NCBI GenBank assembly: GCA_002914845.1
Contig: JXTC01000049.1
Coordinates: 1,182,082 to 1,246,081 of the forward strand
DNA from: Trema orientale
Taxonomy: Eukaryota; Streptophyta; Magnoliopsida; Rosales; Cannabaceae
Length of the DNA: 64,000 nucleotides
Direction of reading: 5' to 3'
The position numbers and the translations under genes were made by a program. Positions 23,890 to 36,381 of the stretch are shown here, piece after piece. The notes beneath the pieces are model-generated. The model did no database searches. It was not told the origin of the DNA and worked only from the letters and a program-made list of their open reading frames with translations. Numbering within the stretch: position 1 is the stretch's first letter; each line of letters opens with the position of its first letter.

Positions 23890-24272
23890 AAGAGTGGCAA
23901 TATAGGTCATGACACGATAACACGACTCGAAAGTCGCACGATTAACTGAACCTGCTTGACACGAAATTGACTCGAATTGACACGATTAAGTAATTTTTTG
24001 ATAAATTATATTAAATAATTATTTTCAAAAAAATATTTTTTCATGAATTTCTTTCAGATAAAATAAAAAACATAAAGCTAATGAACTAGTTTCTCTTACT
24101 ACAGTAAAACTTAATTAAAAAAATCGAGTAAATTAACAATTATACTATTTATATACGTTTTGACCCATTAATCTGCACGTTGTTTTCATTAAACAGGTGA
24201 TACGTAGGTTAACCTGTTAACGATACGATTTACTTAGGTTAAATACGACACGCCACAGATTGCCACCTCTAA
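23890..24272. mobile_element. hAT-type MITE (about 383 bp) with 8-bp target duplication
   Basis: Left end AAGAGTGGCAATA and right end, read in reverse, TTAGAGGTGGCAATC are the AGNGTGGCAA ends common in plant hAT elements. Flanks carry CCGTGTGT at 23882-23889 and 24273-24280 (9 bp if the adjoining A is counted). The interior has ACACGA/GACACG motifs (GACACGATAACACGACTCG). The right flank is two bases from an N gap. No coding capacity. Confidence 0.8.
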
Positions 24273-24282
24273 CCGTGTGTTT

Positions 24283-24599
24283 NNNNNNNNNNNNNNNNNN
24301 NNNNNNNNNNNNNNNNNNNNNNNNNNNNNNNNNNNNNNNNNNNNNNNNNNNNNNNNNNNNNNNNNNNNNNNNNNNNNNNNNNNNNNNNNNNNNNNNNNNN
24401 NNNNNNNNNNNNNNNNNNNNNNNNNNNNNNNNNNNNNNNNNNNNNNNNNNNNNNNNNNNNNNNNNNNNNNNNNNNNNNNNNNNNNNNNNNNNNNNNNNNN
24501 NNNNNNNNNNNNNNNNNNNNNNNNNNNNNNNNNNNNNNNNNNNNNNNNNNNNNNNNNNNNNNNNNNNNNNNNNNNNNNNNNNNNNNNNNNNNNNNNNNN
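24283..24599. other. Assembly gap (317 N)
   Basis: Run of N. Nothing can be said about its content, and open frames drawn through it are meaningless. Confidence 1.
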
Positions 24600-25569
24600 A
24601 TTGTGTGATTTTACATCAATTGTTTTTTTTTTTTTTTTGGTGTTGATTATTTATTTGGAAACTGAGGAAATTTTGGAATATTGAGCCAAAAAAGAAAAAA
24701 AAATAAAGAATTTTGTATGAAATTTTCTGTTTGGTTGTTGAGAAACTAGTGTTGATTTTGCATTAGGAGTACTTCTTACTGGTTTTAATTTTCTTTTCCC
24801 TCAGATTGATGAAATCTGATGCCCATTAGTGTAGTTTTGGTTTGGGTTTGATTTTGATGAATCCGCCCTTCTTAGCAAAGTTTAGTACCAATAATTGGCT
24901 GCTGTTTTGGATTTTTATTGTGTTCATTATGGATATATCTTCAGTTGGATTTTTAGTATACTGGATATAGATAGATAAAGTAATTATGTCATATAAGGTT
25001 CAAAGAAGTCTTTTTTGATATGCTTCTAGGGGGTTGCTTAAGTCCTAAAAAAACTATCCGTAGATTGACCCGACAAAGAAATAAGAACAAGTAATAATTG
25101 AAAGCGGTTCAAATTAGGTATATGCTATTGGAGTTTATATATGGAACACGGACTAGAATTAAAAGAAATGTTTGTGATATTTTCTTCTACTGAGCTATAT
25201 ATATATATATATATATATGATGCATTCGTATGTTAATCTATGATAACCATGTTTATTTTCAATTTGTGATGGGGCATTCAATTGGTGATTACTTGTTTTA
25301 TCTGGCTGGCCTTATTGTATATGATTATGTAAGTGTTGTGCGTGTTTCTGGATTGTTTGCTAACTTTTGTGCTGTTTTACTTATGAAGAGTATTGCATGT
25401 TCGGCTTTTTTAATGTTTGGTTCTAGCTCAAGGATGCCGCTGACTACGTATTTAGAGAACTACATTGCTGTTTTGGGCTTTGATTGTGTTAATGGCCTTT
25501 GTTATCTTGTTACCACTTTCCCTTCACTGACTTATTGATCAATTAATAAGTTGTTCGCATAATTGGCAG
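24600..25569. other. Upstream region of VPS25, no gene assigned
   Basis: T-rich with an (AT)n run near 25195-25218. An open frame of about 100 codons at 25230-25538 is hydrophobic and resembles nothing I know. It could be chance or part of an unrecognised transcript. Confidence 0.4.
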
Positions 25570-25689
25570 GTTTTGGATTTGAAAAGCAGGGGACCAGCTT
25601 TTGCCTTACTGTGGGGATCCAATATAACTGCTTTCTCTGCTGAAGAGATCCCTTGTATTTCTGCTGTTATTGTTGCTTTGCTCTCTGAG
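25570..25689 (+). other. Exon-like segment (120 bp), unassigned
   Basis: Bounded by a good acceptor (AATTGGCAG|GTTTTGG) and donor (CTGAG|GTATTAC), exactly 40 codons and open in one frame, with a peptide including SRGPAFALLWGSNITAFSAE. Its GC content is higher than its surroundings. I do not recognise the peptide. It may be a 5' exon upstream of VPS25, a fragment of another gene, or chance. Confidence 0.3.
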
Positions 25690-26277
25690 GTATTACTCTT
25701 GTAAGTTTGTATTTATTTATTCATCTTATTACTTATTTCTTTGAGGCGCTTTACAATCTTATTACTTATTTCTTTCTCCTCTAATCCGTCGTTGATTCTC
25801 GATCGATCAATTGACTCATTTTCAAATTGATTCCGGTTATAATGAACTTCATTCTCATTGTTATTACATTCTGACCAAATTTTTCTCCCAGAATTGACTA
25901 AAAAGGCCAATGGTTTTCTGCATCTCCCTCTAGTTTCCCTCACCCCTCGGCTCAAAAATTCGGCTCATGATTGGAACATAGTCTTCTATGCTTTTGTGGC
26001 AACCATTCTATAAAGTTTCCAATTTGACGCATGAAATGTTACTACTATTTATTATTATCTACTTTATTACATACTAGTTTATGTAACTTCGCATCTACTT
26101 GTTAAGGTTTTTGGGATCTTTATTCTCAATGCTAGTTTGTTTGTTTGTTTTTTTTTGTTTTGTTTTGTTTTTTTTTTTTGATTTTTTTTTTTTTGGTATA
26201 TTGCCTTATTGAAATGCAGTAACTGGTCTCGTTTTTTTTTTTCTTAAAATATATTTCTGGAGGCAAGGACTTGGAAG

Positions 26278-29200
26278 ATGCAGAAATTGGGGGATTTTAA
26301 GCTACCTCACTTCTTCAATTACCCACCTTACTTCACGTAATCTCCTATTCTCTTCGTATCTTATTGCATTTTTCTTTGCTGTTAATTAATTTCGAGCTGG
26401 TTTTTCATTTTAGAGTTGTTGTGTCCTTATTTGGCTCACAACACTGCTATTATCAAAAGTCTTACTTATTCAAAAAGAAGAAAAAAAATGCATAATTATC
26501 AAATAGAGAAAATCTGAGGTAAAGATTTGTCAAATTTGTTTGTCATTGAGAATTTGTGATGCTATAGTGGATTGGTATGTGTTTGTGCTGCTTAACTAGT
26601 CTTGTGCTATATGGTCTTTTATATTTATATATTATTTACCTCCTGCTGAACATAGGTTAAATCTATTTTACAGCTAGTACTTTGTTGAAGTAGCACTGCT
26701 TTGTATTTATCAGTGAAGAGGAGATCATAATGTTGGCTCCATATTTTTGATGTTTTTCGAATATAGTATTTATTATGTGTATAATTGTATGTATACATGT
26801 GTGAATTCATGCTCTTTTCCTATATATGTGTGAATTCATGCTCTTTTCCCAAGTATGCTTCAAGACACCTTTAAAGAAAACATGATTTGTTATTTTGCCA
26901 ATGTAGGCTGTTAGAGAGCTTTTGAAGCAGCTAGTTGTTGCGAATTCTTTGCATTATGTCACATTGGTTAATTACTTGATAATTGATGTAAAATAATTGA
27001 AATACTCTATTCTGATTTTTGGTTTGTCATTTCTTTTATGAAAGTACATATCCTAGTGATAAATTATGTTAATTTTTCAGTGGTAACGTGTGCATGTTCT
27101 GAATATATTTTCACTGGATCAGTTAGTACAAATTTCATGCCTTTATGGTCAATCTGAATGCTTAACTACCGAAAGCATTGAAATGATTGTTAAATTGATA
27201 TGAGCAAGCTGGATGGGCTTATATTAGGCCCTTTTTTTTTGGGTGGGGGGATTTCTATTGATATGTCCACTCTTTTAGTCCTGAGCAAGGTAAGCTGTAT
27301 AGATTAATGATTTAAGATATTCGGTTTGGCCTTCAAAACGTTCTAGCTAAGTTCCTTTCAAAATCACCGAGAAGACCTTTAACAATTTTTCATTGGCTCA
27401 AGGGGATTCTATGGCAGGAAAGCAGATTTGGACTTTTATTTGGTGGCAATTGAGGTGGTGGAATATAGATCATAATGAAAGAAGGGTTGGTCTGTAAGAT
27501 TGATGTAGAAAGGCTTCTAAATATGTAAATTAGGATTTTCCATAATTTGTTTTGGAGAAATTGGTTTGGATGCTGGTGACAAAGGTGGATTCGATGGTGC
27601 AAAGGGAATGCCACTTTTTCCGTTTTTTTTAAGACCTAGAGCTTTAATAGGCTTATTACAAGGGGATCCAGTATCTCCATTTTTTACCTAAATGGTTGAG
27701 GTGTTTGATGTATTGATGTATCGGGTCGAGTATTTGTCGAGATATGGGGTTTTCTAGTTGCAAGAGACAAAATGGAGGTAAAACCTATCTGTAAATTGTT
27801 AATGAAAGTTTTTTTTTATAATAATAATTATTATTATTTGGGAAAAGTTTACAAAGTTGACAGATTTAGTTATTTTCAGTATTTTCAGTAAGATCTCAGT
27901 TCTTAAAATTAATGTGAATATGAGTGTTGTAGGAATAAATACGACAAGCGACAAATTTCAGACCATGGCAACTAGATTTGGGAGTCTGGGAAGTTGGCTA
28001 TGAATATTTGGACATCTCACTGTTATGAAGTTGGCAGATTTGTTTATTTTCAGTGAGGTCTCAGTTCTTAAAATTAATGTGAATATGAGTGTTGTGGGAA
28101 TAAATATGACAAGCAATAAATTTCAGCCCATGGCAACTAGATTTGGGAGTCTTGGAAGTTGGCTACGACTATTTGGACATCTCACTGGTGGCAGTCCAAC
28201 ATAGAGTGAATTTAGGTGTCTGGTTTTTGCTGATGTCTTAAAAAGAATGGTGTAATCTGGCTCTTGATAGAAACTAAAGAATCTTTGAAATTGTGAGGAG
28301 TCTGTGGAGTTTGTTTGGAATATATTTAAATTTTGGGTGACCATCTTGATTTTTTCTTTGAAGGAGTTTAGTGATGTTTGGTTGGACTTTTGCCCCGTTT
28401 GGTTCACCCATTCGAATGATTGTATTTAAATGGAAATTCAAGAATGTGTTATAATTGGAATGGAAGATATTTGAATGGAAAAACATTGGAATGTGTTGTA
28501 ATTAGAATGGGAGCATTGGAATGGACCATTCAAAAACACCTCCTCCTCTCCATTCTCATCCAAGACACAAAAATCCATTCTAATAGTTGATGTGACTGAT
28601 GAACCATTTGAATAGAAAAATTGAATTGTTAAAACAAACACCCATTCCAAAAGACCATTTGAATGGAAAAATTAGAGTTTTTGAAACAAACATCCATTCA
28701 AATGGATTTTCCATTCCAATAGAATGGAATGGTTGAAACAAACGGGGCATTTATTATTTTTATTTTATTGGAGGGATCTTTTTTAATTGATTGTTTACGC
28801 TAGTTCAGTTATTTTCATTCCTTTGAAGTCATGTTGTTCTCCTTGTTCTTTGTAAATTTCTGGTTTCTTATAAGAAAAGTGTGTATATGTTTTTTATTTT
28901 CTTTATTTTTCACTTTACTAATATGATATTCACTCTAAAGGCGTAATGTTTGTGGTTGCAGAAAATATCCTTATATAAATCAACAATACATATACAAATT
29001 GTTTTTCGAATATAACTTCCATTTGTCATGTTTCTTGCGACTGTCGTGTTCTTGTGTTCTCGGTTGTTAATTTTGATTTAGTTTCTTGCGAATTGTTTTG
29101 GCAAAAAGATTAATACATTTTCTCCAGTTTGCAGCCAGTAAGGGATATCCGTGAAAAGCAGGTACAACTTTGGAAGGAACTTATTCTTGAGTACTGTAGA

Positions 29201-32200
29201 TTCCAAAAGATATTTGTGATTGGATTGGAAGAAGACTTTCCTTTATTCTCAAATCCTGTAATTGAAAGTAAGTGTGATTTTCTTGTTTTGTTCTAGGTAT
29301 AGTGTTAAAATATTCAATTTACTGCCTGAAAAATTTTACAGGCTTGTGTTCTGACAAGGCCTAGGAGCATGTTGACTTAAAAGGAAAAAAATATGTGCTT
29401 ATATATTGAGATTTATTTGCTTATATATTGAGGGCCTTGTTACTAGTTAGGATCTATGTTTCTTTTCTATCTAGGTACCCATTTTCTAATCTATAACAGA
29501 TGTTTTTTGTTCGTAACACTTTATGTGTTTCCTGATTATCACTTCAGTTCTGAACCTTTATGATTTAACTTGTTCATTTAGAAAATTTAATTATCTTTAT
29601 GTCGTTCTCTCTCTCTCTGGAATCTTTGCGGACAACCCCCCTTTTTTTTTCATTTAAAAATTTCAATTCCCTGACTTTTGGTCCTACTTCAGTTGGAATG
29701 CAAGTCTCCCGATAAAAGTGTAGTGTTTACTTCCTTTGTAGCCCTTCGGAGTTGGAAAGTTAAAGGAACTTGTGCTGTTTTGCAAAAGAGAACACTTATA
29801 CTTGTGTCTCCCTGCTTTGGTGGACCACGTGCAAGAAGATTGTGGAAAGAATAGATCATATTTTCCTTCACTCTTAGGTTGAGATGGCCGCTATTACAGG
29901 AAGCAAATCTTCTTTTGGTTTTCCGTTGGGGTCAGTGATGGTAGTTAGTTTAGAGGTTTTAGTGGTAGCTAGAGAAGGAAGGTGTTGTCACATTATGTAG
30001 TGTTTGTTTTAATTCTGTTGGGATGAATGTCAGGGAGAATGAGCTTGTGCTATAAAATATAATATATAGCTCTGCTTTGGGCTTTTGTTTCTAGGGAGCT
30101 GAGTGATATTCCTTCTATTGTCATTAATTTAAGCTGGAAGGATTTCTCTTCATTTAGTTTTTTCGTACATTAGATTCAGGTCCTTCTCTTTGATGTTCTC
30201 ATGTAATCTCTACTTTTTACTTGTTTATCTAGTTTTTTGGTACATTCTCTCTGTTTCCTATAAGCAAAGAATAAGTTTGACCGTTGAGGTTCTCCAGTAC
30301 ACTAAAGAACATATGGACACAAGATATGAAACTTTTCCTTAAGATCTTATGAACTAAGGAAACAAGGCAATGTTTGTAAGCTAAGGAAACTAGGCAGTGT
30401 TTGTGAGCTAAGGAAACTAGGCAATGTTTGATAGGTAGGGATGGCTTATCTTTAGAAGGAAATACAGATTTAATTCTTTCTATGCTCTTCAAAAAATGTT
30501 AAGCATCATTAATTTTAGGTTTTCAGTTTCCTAATACTTTTCACTGCATTGACGCATAAATTATTTTGTATAACTATTAAGTTGGGTCTAGCATTGTCAC
30601 ATTTTCATTTGAAAGTGTAAGTGTGAAAACAACCAAATTTAGTTGAAGATTTTCTTTTTGATGATTGAAGTTAGTTTGGTTGGACTTTGACTCATAGACT
30701 GAAATCTTCTTATATATTTTTTTGTGTGTGTGTGTGTGTTGAAGATTTTCTTTTTGATGATTGAAGTTAGTTTGGTTGGACTTTGACTCATAGGCTAATC
30801 TTCTTATCTATTTTTGTGTGTGTGTGTATGTGTATTTTTTTTTTTAATTGGAAAGTGAATTTGCTGACCTGTTACTTATCATCCAGCTTTATTTCCATGG
30901 AGTTATGCATAATGAATTTTGGGTGGCTATTTGGCTTAGAATGCTGGAGACCTTAAAAGTTGTGCTTTTTCTGATTTATTGAGAATTTGGGAATTGTTAG
31001 GTTAATGGGGGATTCTATTATTGTATCTTAGTCTGTTGTAATTTTCTGGAGTTTTTTCTTCATTTTTGTTTTCGTTTTTTGGGGACATCTTGTCCCTATC
31101 TTGTATTATTTTCATATTGGTAATACCAAGATTCTCATTTCTTATTGAAAAAAAAAAAAAAACAGGAATTTTGGACAATTCAGAGCCACTGGTTTAGGAG
31201 ACTGCTATTTCTGATCCGTGTGTTATGAACAGCCTTTTTAAGACTAGTACTGATGCTTCATATTTTTCCCCAATCTTAGCCTCTGAGTTGTCTAAAGAAA
31301 CATATTCGCTTATTTTGACCTGGAGCCTTATTAGAATGCTGCAGCATTATCCACACTGTTAGAATAACAAACTGAGTCTATTATCTCTTGACAACTTGTT
31401 CTTCGATCTCCATTCCAATGATTGCTTTCCTCTGCAATTTGTTCTGCCTTACTGTTTTCATCTCTTACATCTGATTTTGATAGTCCAGGGTTTCTCAGTC
31501 ACGAAGCCAGGGAAGCATTCCTCTCAGCCTTAGTTTCAGAAGGTTTACTTTATTTATTATATTTGTTTCTTATTAATCTTTCTCTTTTTCTTCTTCTTCT
31601 ATTATTTATTATTTATTGTTTAATTTTTCAAAAATTCATTGTCTTTTTGCTTTTAACAGGACGTGCAGAATGGTTAGATAAAGGACATAGGAAATGTCTT
31701 ATTCTCTGGCATCGGATCCAAGAGTGGGCTGACATCATTCTTAACTTTGTGAGTTTAAACCTGATATAGATTACAATTGGTTGCTAAAATTTAGTTACTT
31801 TCAAAATAAATATGCTTGCATACCTTATTAGGTCAAAGATAATGGGCTGGAGGATTCAGTTATGACGGTTGAGGAAATACGTTCAGGGACTGAATCAAGA
31901 GGAACAGGTACTTTCAATTCCATTTACTACTAAGCTAAGGTTTATCTTTGAATTGATTGAGGGAGCTACCGATTGCATACTATTACAACTACTATCTTTG
32001 GCGAGATTGCTCTATTGTATGGCAAATGGTTCCTTCCCGTCTCTGTCTCTCTCTCTCTCTCTCTTTTTTTTCCTCTCTCTCTCTCTTTTTTTTTCCTCTC
32101 TCTCTCTTCACTTTTGTCTAGAGAACAGAATAAGAAGGATCCTTAGAGGATAGGGAAAATGGTAAGTAAGCGGACAATTTTTCATGGATAGTTTGAGAAC

Positions 32201-35200
32201 TAATGAGCATTGTGAATTTTTGAACCTCTCCTTTTACTTATACCAGTAGGAGAAAGTGGGGACTCTAACAGGACCAGAAGCACTAGATTCCCAAGTTACC
32301 TATAATTTGTCATTAATGTTTACAAGATGAAATTAGATGATTTCTTAGAACACGAAAAGATGTTGTCGTAGATTTAGCTTGATTGGTAACCACACTACCT
32401 CCAAAATCCAAAGTAGATATTTAGGGTTTGAGTTTCTGACTCCCTTATCAAAAATAACAAAAAGAAAAGAAAAAAAGAAAGATCACAAAAAGATGCATTA
32501 AGACGAAAAACTACTCTAATATTTAGAGCTTTGAGAACCAAGGTTTTCAAAGGTAGACCATGAGTGGAACGTCTTGTACTGAGATGTAGATCTGCAAAGT
32601 CTAGGGGACATATAGTTTACTTTGCTTAACAATTAATGCATGAATAGGGGTTTCGCGGAAAACCAATCTGCTTGGTAGATTTTGGTTTTTTTGTTTGGTT
32701 CTTCAAACTATTAGTTTCTTGTGGGTTTAACTTTTGGAAGCTAGATCTAGTCGTTTGATTCTTGGATTAAGATTTGAATTTAACCAATCCAATGTGAGCT
32801 GAAAAGTATTAAAGGTTCTGTTGATAGTTTCACAAGTTTGTGTCTTATATTCAAATGTTTGTTGTTTGTATTGCTTATATACGTATATTTATTTGCACAC
32901 ATTAATATTTATATATATATATCATGTTTTCAGTAGTGATACTTGTGATACCCGTAGTAAACAAATCTAGAATTAGTTAATTCATAGAGTTAATATTCAT
33001 CTCTATGTTTACTACTGGTATCACAAGTATCACTACTAAAAACACAATATATATATATATCTCCCTGGCGAACTCTGTTGAGTGTTCGGTGGGGTGTTGG
33101 CCTATTAAATATTTGGGCTTACCTTTAGGCGGAAACCCTTTGCGAGCCAATTTTTGGGAACCAGTTTTAGCAAAAGTGAGTAAAAGATTAGATGGCTGAA
33201 AGAAAGCGTATGTTTCTAGGGGGGTAAGTTAACCTTAATGCAATCTATACTGGTGGCTCTTCCAACCTATTTCCTGTCTTTATTTCAGATCCCTAAAGGA
33301 GTAGTCGATGATATCGAAAAGAGAATGAGAGATTTTTTCTGAGAAGGTAATGATGACTGGGGTGGTGACCACCTTGTTGGGTGGAATGGTGTTTGCCAAT
33401 CCAAGGAGTTTGGGGGATTAGGATTAGGCAATATTATAAAACGAAGCAAGCCTTGATATCAAAATGGCTTTGGAGGTTCCCTTTGGAATAAAATTTTCTT
33501 TGGAGTAGAGTTATACGTAGTAAATATGGCCTAAGTCCAAATGGGTGGGACAATATTGCAGCGACCAGAATTACTTTCAGGAGTCCTTGGAAATTTGTTT
33601 CTAGTTGTTCTGAGGAATTTCTTACACATATCCAATTGAAGTTGGGAGATGGTAGAAGAATCAGGTTCTGGGAGGATCCTTGGATTGGTGATTATATGTT
33701 GGCTGAGTGTTTCCAGTTGTTATACAGGATAATAGAGGCAAAGAATGCAAGTATCTCTTCACTCAGGCAAAATGAGACTACTAATATAGCTGGAAGATTC
33801 TCGTGGGATCTGCGCTTCTTCAGAAATCTAAATGATAGAGAGATGGAGGAGATATCTAGCCTTACTTTGTTGCTGGAATCGATAAACGGGAATAAAGGGA
33901 TTCCTGACAAAAAGGTGTGGAAGTTAGACAGCTCAGGAATGTTCTCTTCTAAATCTTTATTTTCAGAGATTATTAGGGGTGAAACTCCTTTCCCTTCCTA
34001 TTCCTTTATTTGGAAATCATGTCTCCTATAAAAGTTAAAGTGTTCTGCTGGTTACTAGCTCTAGGCAAGCTGAATACACATGAGGTTCTTCAGAAGCATA
34101 AACCTTATTTTTCGTTATCCCCCGGGTCGTGTGTTATGTGTGGGCAGAGCAATGAGGATCGGAATCATTTATTCATCCACTGTCCTTTAGCATCATCATT
34201 ATGGGCAAGAATGCTTTTTGAGTTTGGGGTCTATTGGGCTTGGCCAAAGGATTGCCAGAATGTTCTCCTTCATGCTTTTGGGATTACTAGCAAGAAAGAA
34301 AGGAGGAAAAAGCTGTGGAATGTGGCTGTTATAGCTATTTTTCGGTCAATTTGGATGTAGAGGAATAAAAGAATTTTTGATGATGTTAAAGAGGATCTGA
34401 ATATGGGAGAGAGTAAAATATTTGGCTGCCTTGTGGGTCTATGACACTAGATTCTTTTAAGAATTATCTTTTTCTGATCTTTGTATGGATTGGTCTATGT
34501 GGATGTAGTTTGTTTCCTTCTTAGATGATGTCTTATCATCTTATCTTGATGTAACCTTCGTTTAGGAATAAAATTTCTATTGTTTCCTATCAAAAAAAAT
34601 ATTAATCTCTATGTAAATAATCAAAGGTAATAAATAGAAGAGGGCAAGGATCCTTTAGGAATCTAACACTGCATTAACACAATCAGCTGCAGAACAGTCT
34701 GAGAAATAGGGCACACAGTAGAAAATCAGGCATACAGTAGGAATTAGAGTGATGGAACAGTACGGAAGAATAGAAGAATAGAGAAGAAGTAGGCTGATAT
34801 TACAGAAAGTAGTATTTTACAATAGTATGGACTTTCGAGAGGTCCACTCTCTCCCAAACAGAGCTATATTTTCTTAGTTGACTAAAACTGAACTCCCCGC
34901 CTCTTCCTTCTGTTAACTATTTATAGCAAAATAACAAGAGCCCAGACTACTGGACCACACTCTTCCTGAACAGTACAATTATCCACTAACTCTCACACGA
35001 CAATTATTCACTAATTCTTTAATACAACCCACAGGTTTTACTTAGCACGTCATGCATAAGTGAATCATATTGGAGGCTTATCAAGATCCATGAAAATTAT
35101 CCAAACCTAACTCAACTGAATCTTGAGCGGGTTAGTTTTGGTGTGTTGGTACTGTGGGTCACTGGTGGGTCTATACTTTTAGACTTGGTGTAATCTATTC

Positions 35201-36381
35201 TGAAATATTCAAGAACTGACCATATACCACATCTCTTTGTACAACGTTTTAACAGTTCATCTGTAGTAACTGATAAAATTAGTAATAACTGTCTTAGATT
35301 CTCTTGTTTTGGTACTGTTTAAGAGCTGATTTTGGTGAAATTCCAATGATTTGATGACTCTGATCTAATATGATGATAATGGTAAAAATCAGGGACTTAA
35401 ACACAGCAAAGTTTATCTTCAAACAATCTAAACATTACTTATAAAGCATTTCAAGTTTAGCCCAAGGGCAAGGTGATCTTACTAAAGTGTTAACCTGTGG
35501 TATACACTCTTTGAATCAACTCAAGGTGCAAGTTGCACTTGTAATTGATACCCCATTTTTTTAAATTGTAGGTAATTGCAAGTCTTACAAGTTAGGAACT
35601 TATTTAGTGCATTACTTACAATAGTAGAAATAAAATAGTGCACGGAATGGTCTGGGAGGGGTGGAGGCTGGTTAGTTGAGGATAGAAATAGAGCCTAGCT
35701 TCTCCATAATATGGAACTGTGTTAGGTCAGGGGAATTATTTATTTTTAAAATGTAATTGAAGGAACAAAGAAACGAAGATGATAGGAAAAGGAAATTAAA
35801 TCGTTATCTATCTTCAAAGCTGCATTTAATGAGGATAAACTAGATATATCGTTTAGACATAAACGTTTGAATTATCATTCTCTAGTGATTTTATGACTTC
35901 TGTTAATCTTGCATTTTGATAACTGCATATGTTTCTAGTTTATGGATAGTGAATTAGGTTAATTTGTCTATTTACATTTCAGGTTAGCATTTTACACAGT
36001 TTGTTCGTAAATATCCATCTATATACTTTGTCCATAAAACAGGAAATTATATATATCTCTTTTAACCTCTACATTGACTTGAATTGTTCATAGATACTTG
36101 AGAGTACTATTTTCAAACATATGTATGATGAAATCAAGTGTCACACGAACTCCTTGTTACGTTTACATGCTAAATTTTTATGCAATCGTTACTTTAGTTA
36201 GAGGATCAAAAGAAGGAAAAAAAATTGAGAGCTCATAGCTTGCCGTCTTTATTCCTCAGAACTGCAGGGTATTGACCGCACAATTCTGATGCGAGCTTTG
36301 AAACTACTAGAGCAGAAAGGGAAGCTTGCAATCTTTAAGGGGTCTTCAGCTGATGATGAGGGCGTAAAATTCTCCATATAG
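26278..36381 (+). CDS. VPS25: VPS25, ESCRT-II subunit (six exons, 179 aa)
   Basis: Vacuolar protein sorting 25. Two copies join VPS22 and VPS36 in ESCRT-II, which links ESCRT-I to ESCRT-III when ubiquitinated membrane cargo is sorted into multivesicular bodies. Exons: 26278-26336, 29128-29267, 31489-31542, 31660-31748, 31832-31907, 36260-36381. Phases join without error and give 540 nt including TAG. The N-terminus MQKLGDFKLPHFFNYPPYFT carries the PPYF motif that in this family contacts VPS22/VPS36. Two winged-helix domains follow: LWKELILEYCRFQKIF to RAEWLDKGHRKCLILWHRIQ, and MTVEEIRSGTESRGTELQG to the end ADDEGVKFSI. Length equals what I recall for Arabidopsis VPS25. Introns 1, 2 and 5 are 2.8, 2.2 and 4.4 kb and full of transposon debris, while introns 3 and 4 are about 0.1 kb. 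All coding motifs look intact. Confidence 0.96.
27853..28187. repeat. ~172-bp tandem duplication in VPS25 intron 1
   Basis: AAAGTTGACAGATTTAGTTA...GGACATCTCACTG (27853-28023) is followed by a closely similar second copy (28027-28187). Shared features include GTGAATATGAGTGTTGT and CATGGCAACTAGATTTGGG. It lies inside the LINE remnant. Confidence 0.8.
28392..28748 (+). mobile_element. Tourist-like MITE, single copy in VPS25 intron 1 (357 bp)
   Basis: Starts GCCCCGTTTGGTTCACCC and ends GGTTGAAACAAACGGGGC. Same family and orientation as 37735-38093 and as the outer copy at 10497-11346. Internal landmarks shared by all are GGAATGGACCATTCAAAAAC and CTCCATTCTCAT. Flanking TTT/ATT is only a weak target duplication. 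Confidence 0.85.
30354..30434. repeat. 27-bp minisatellite, three copies, VPS25 intron 2
   Basis: Units begin CTAAGGAAACTAGGCAATG at 30354, 30381 and 30408 with few substitutions. Confidence 0.85.
30643..30832. repeat. ~95-bp tandem duplication ending in GT microsatellites, VPS25 intron 2
   Basis: TTGAAGATTTTCTTTTTGAT...GACTTTGACTCATAG plus a T-rich/(GT)n tail occurs at 30643-30738 and again at 30739-30832 with few differences. Confidence 0.85.
32910..33060. repeat. Inverted repeat, ~54-bp arms, VPS25 intron 5
   Basis: Left arm 32910-32963 contains CAGTAGTGATACTTGTGATA and GTAGTAAACA. Right arm 33006-33060 is its reverse complement with a few mismatches (TGTTTACTACTGGTATCACA...). The spacer is about 42 bp. 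The right arm adjoins the 5' end of a LINE fragment. Confidence 0.85.
33061..34600 (+). mobile_element. 5'-truncated L1-type LINE in VPS25 intron 5
   Basis: Same strand as VPS25. Frames broken by stops show the 3' part of LINE ORF2: KYLGLPLGGNPLRANFWEP, LTLMQSILVALPTYFLSLFQ, IRFWEDPWIGDYML, and a zinc-finger reverse-transcriptase-associated domain with KVFCWLLALGKLNTHEVLQK and CVMCGQSNEDRNHLFIHCPL. A 3' untranslated region follows and ends with a short A-tract at 34592-34599. A near-identical 15-bp target duplication (TATTCATCTCTATGT at 32994-33008, TATTAATCTCTATGT at 34600-34614) supports one insertion covering about 33006-34599. Confidence 0.85.

Larger units (their letters stand above)
27400..28880 (+). 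mobile_element. Degenerate L1-type LINE remnant in VPS25 intron 1
   Basis: A frame at about 27635-27750 reads LLQGDPVSPFF, matching the RGLRQGDPLSPF motif of plant L1 reverse transcriptase. A frame at about 28240-28385 reads WCNLALDRN...RIFEIVRSLWSLFG, like the C-terminal end of LINE ORF2. The LINE-like sequence stops at GGTTGGACTTT, where a MITE (28392-28748) is inserted. The T-rich stretch after it, to about 28880, may be the LINE 3' end. Heavily broken; limits approximate. Confidence 0.55.

Noticed and set aside
24260-24684. Open frames spanning the first N gap
   Set aside because: Almost entirely X residues; an artefact of unknown bases.
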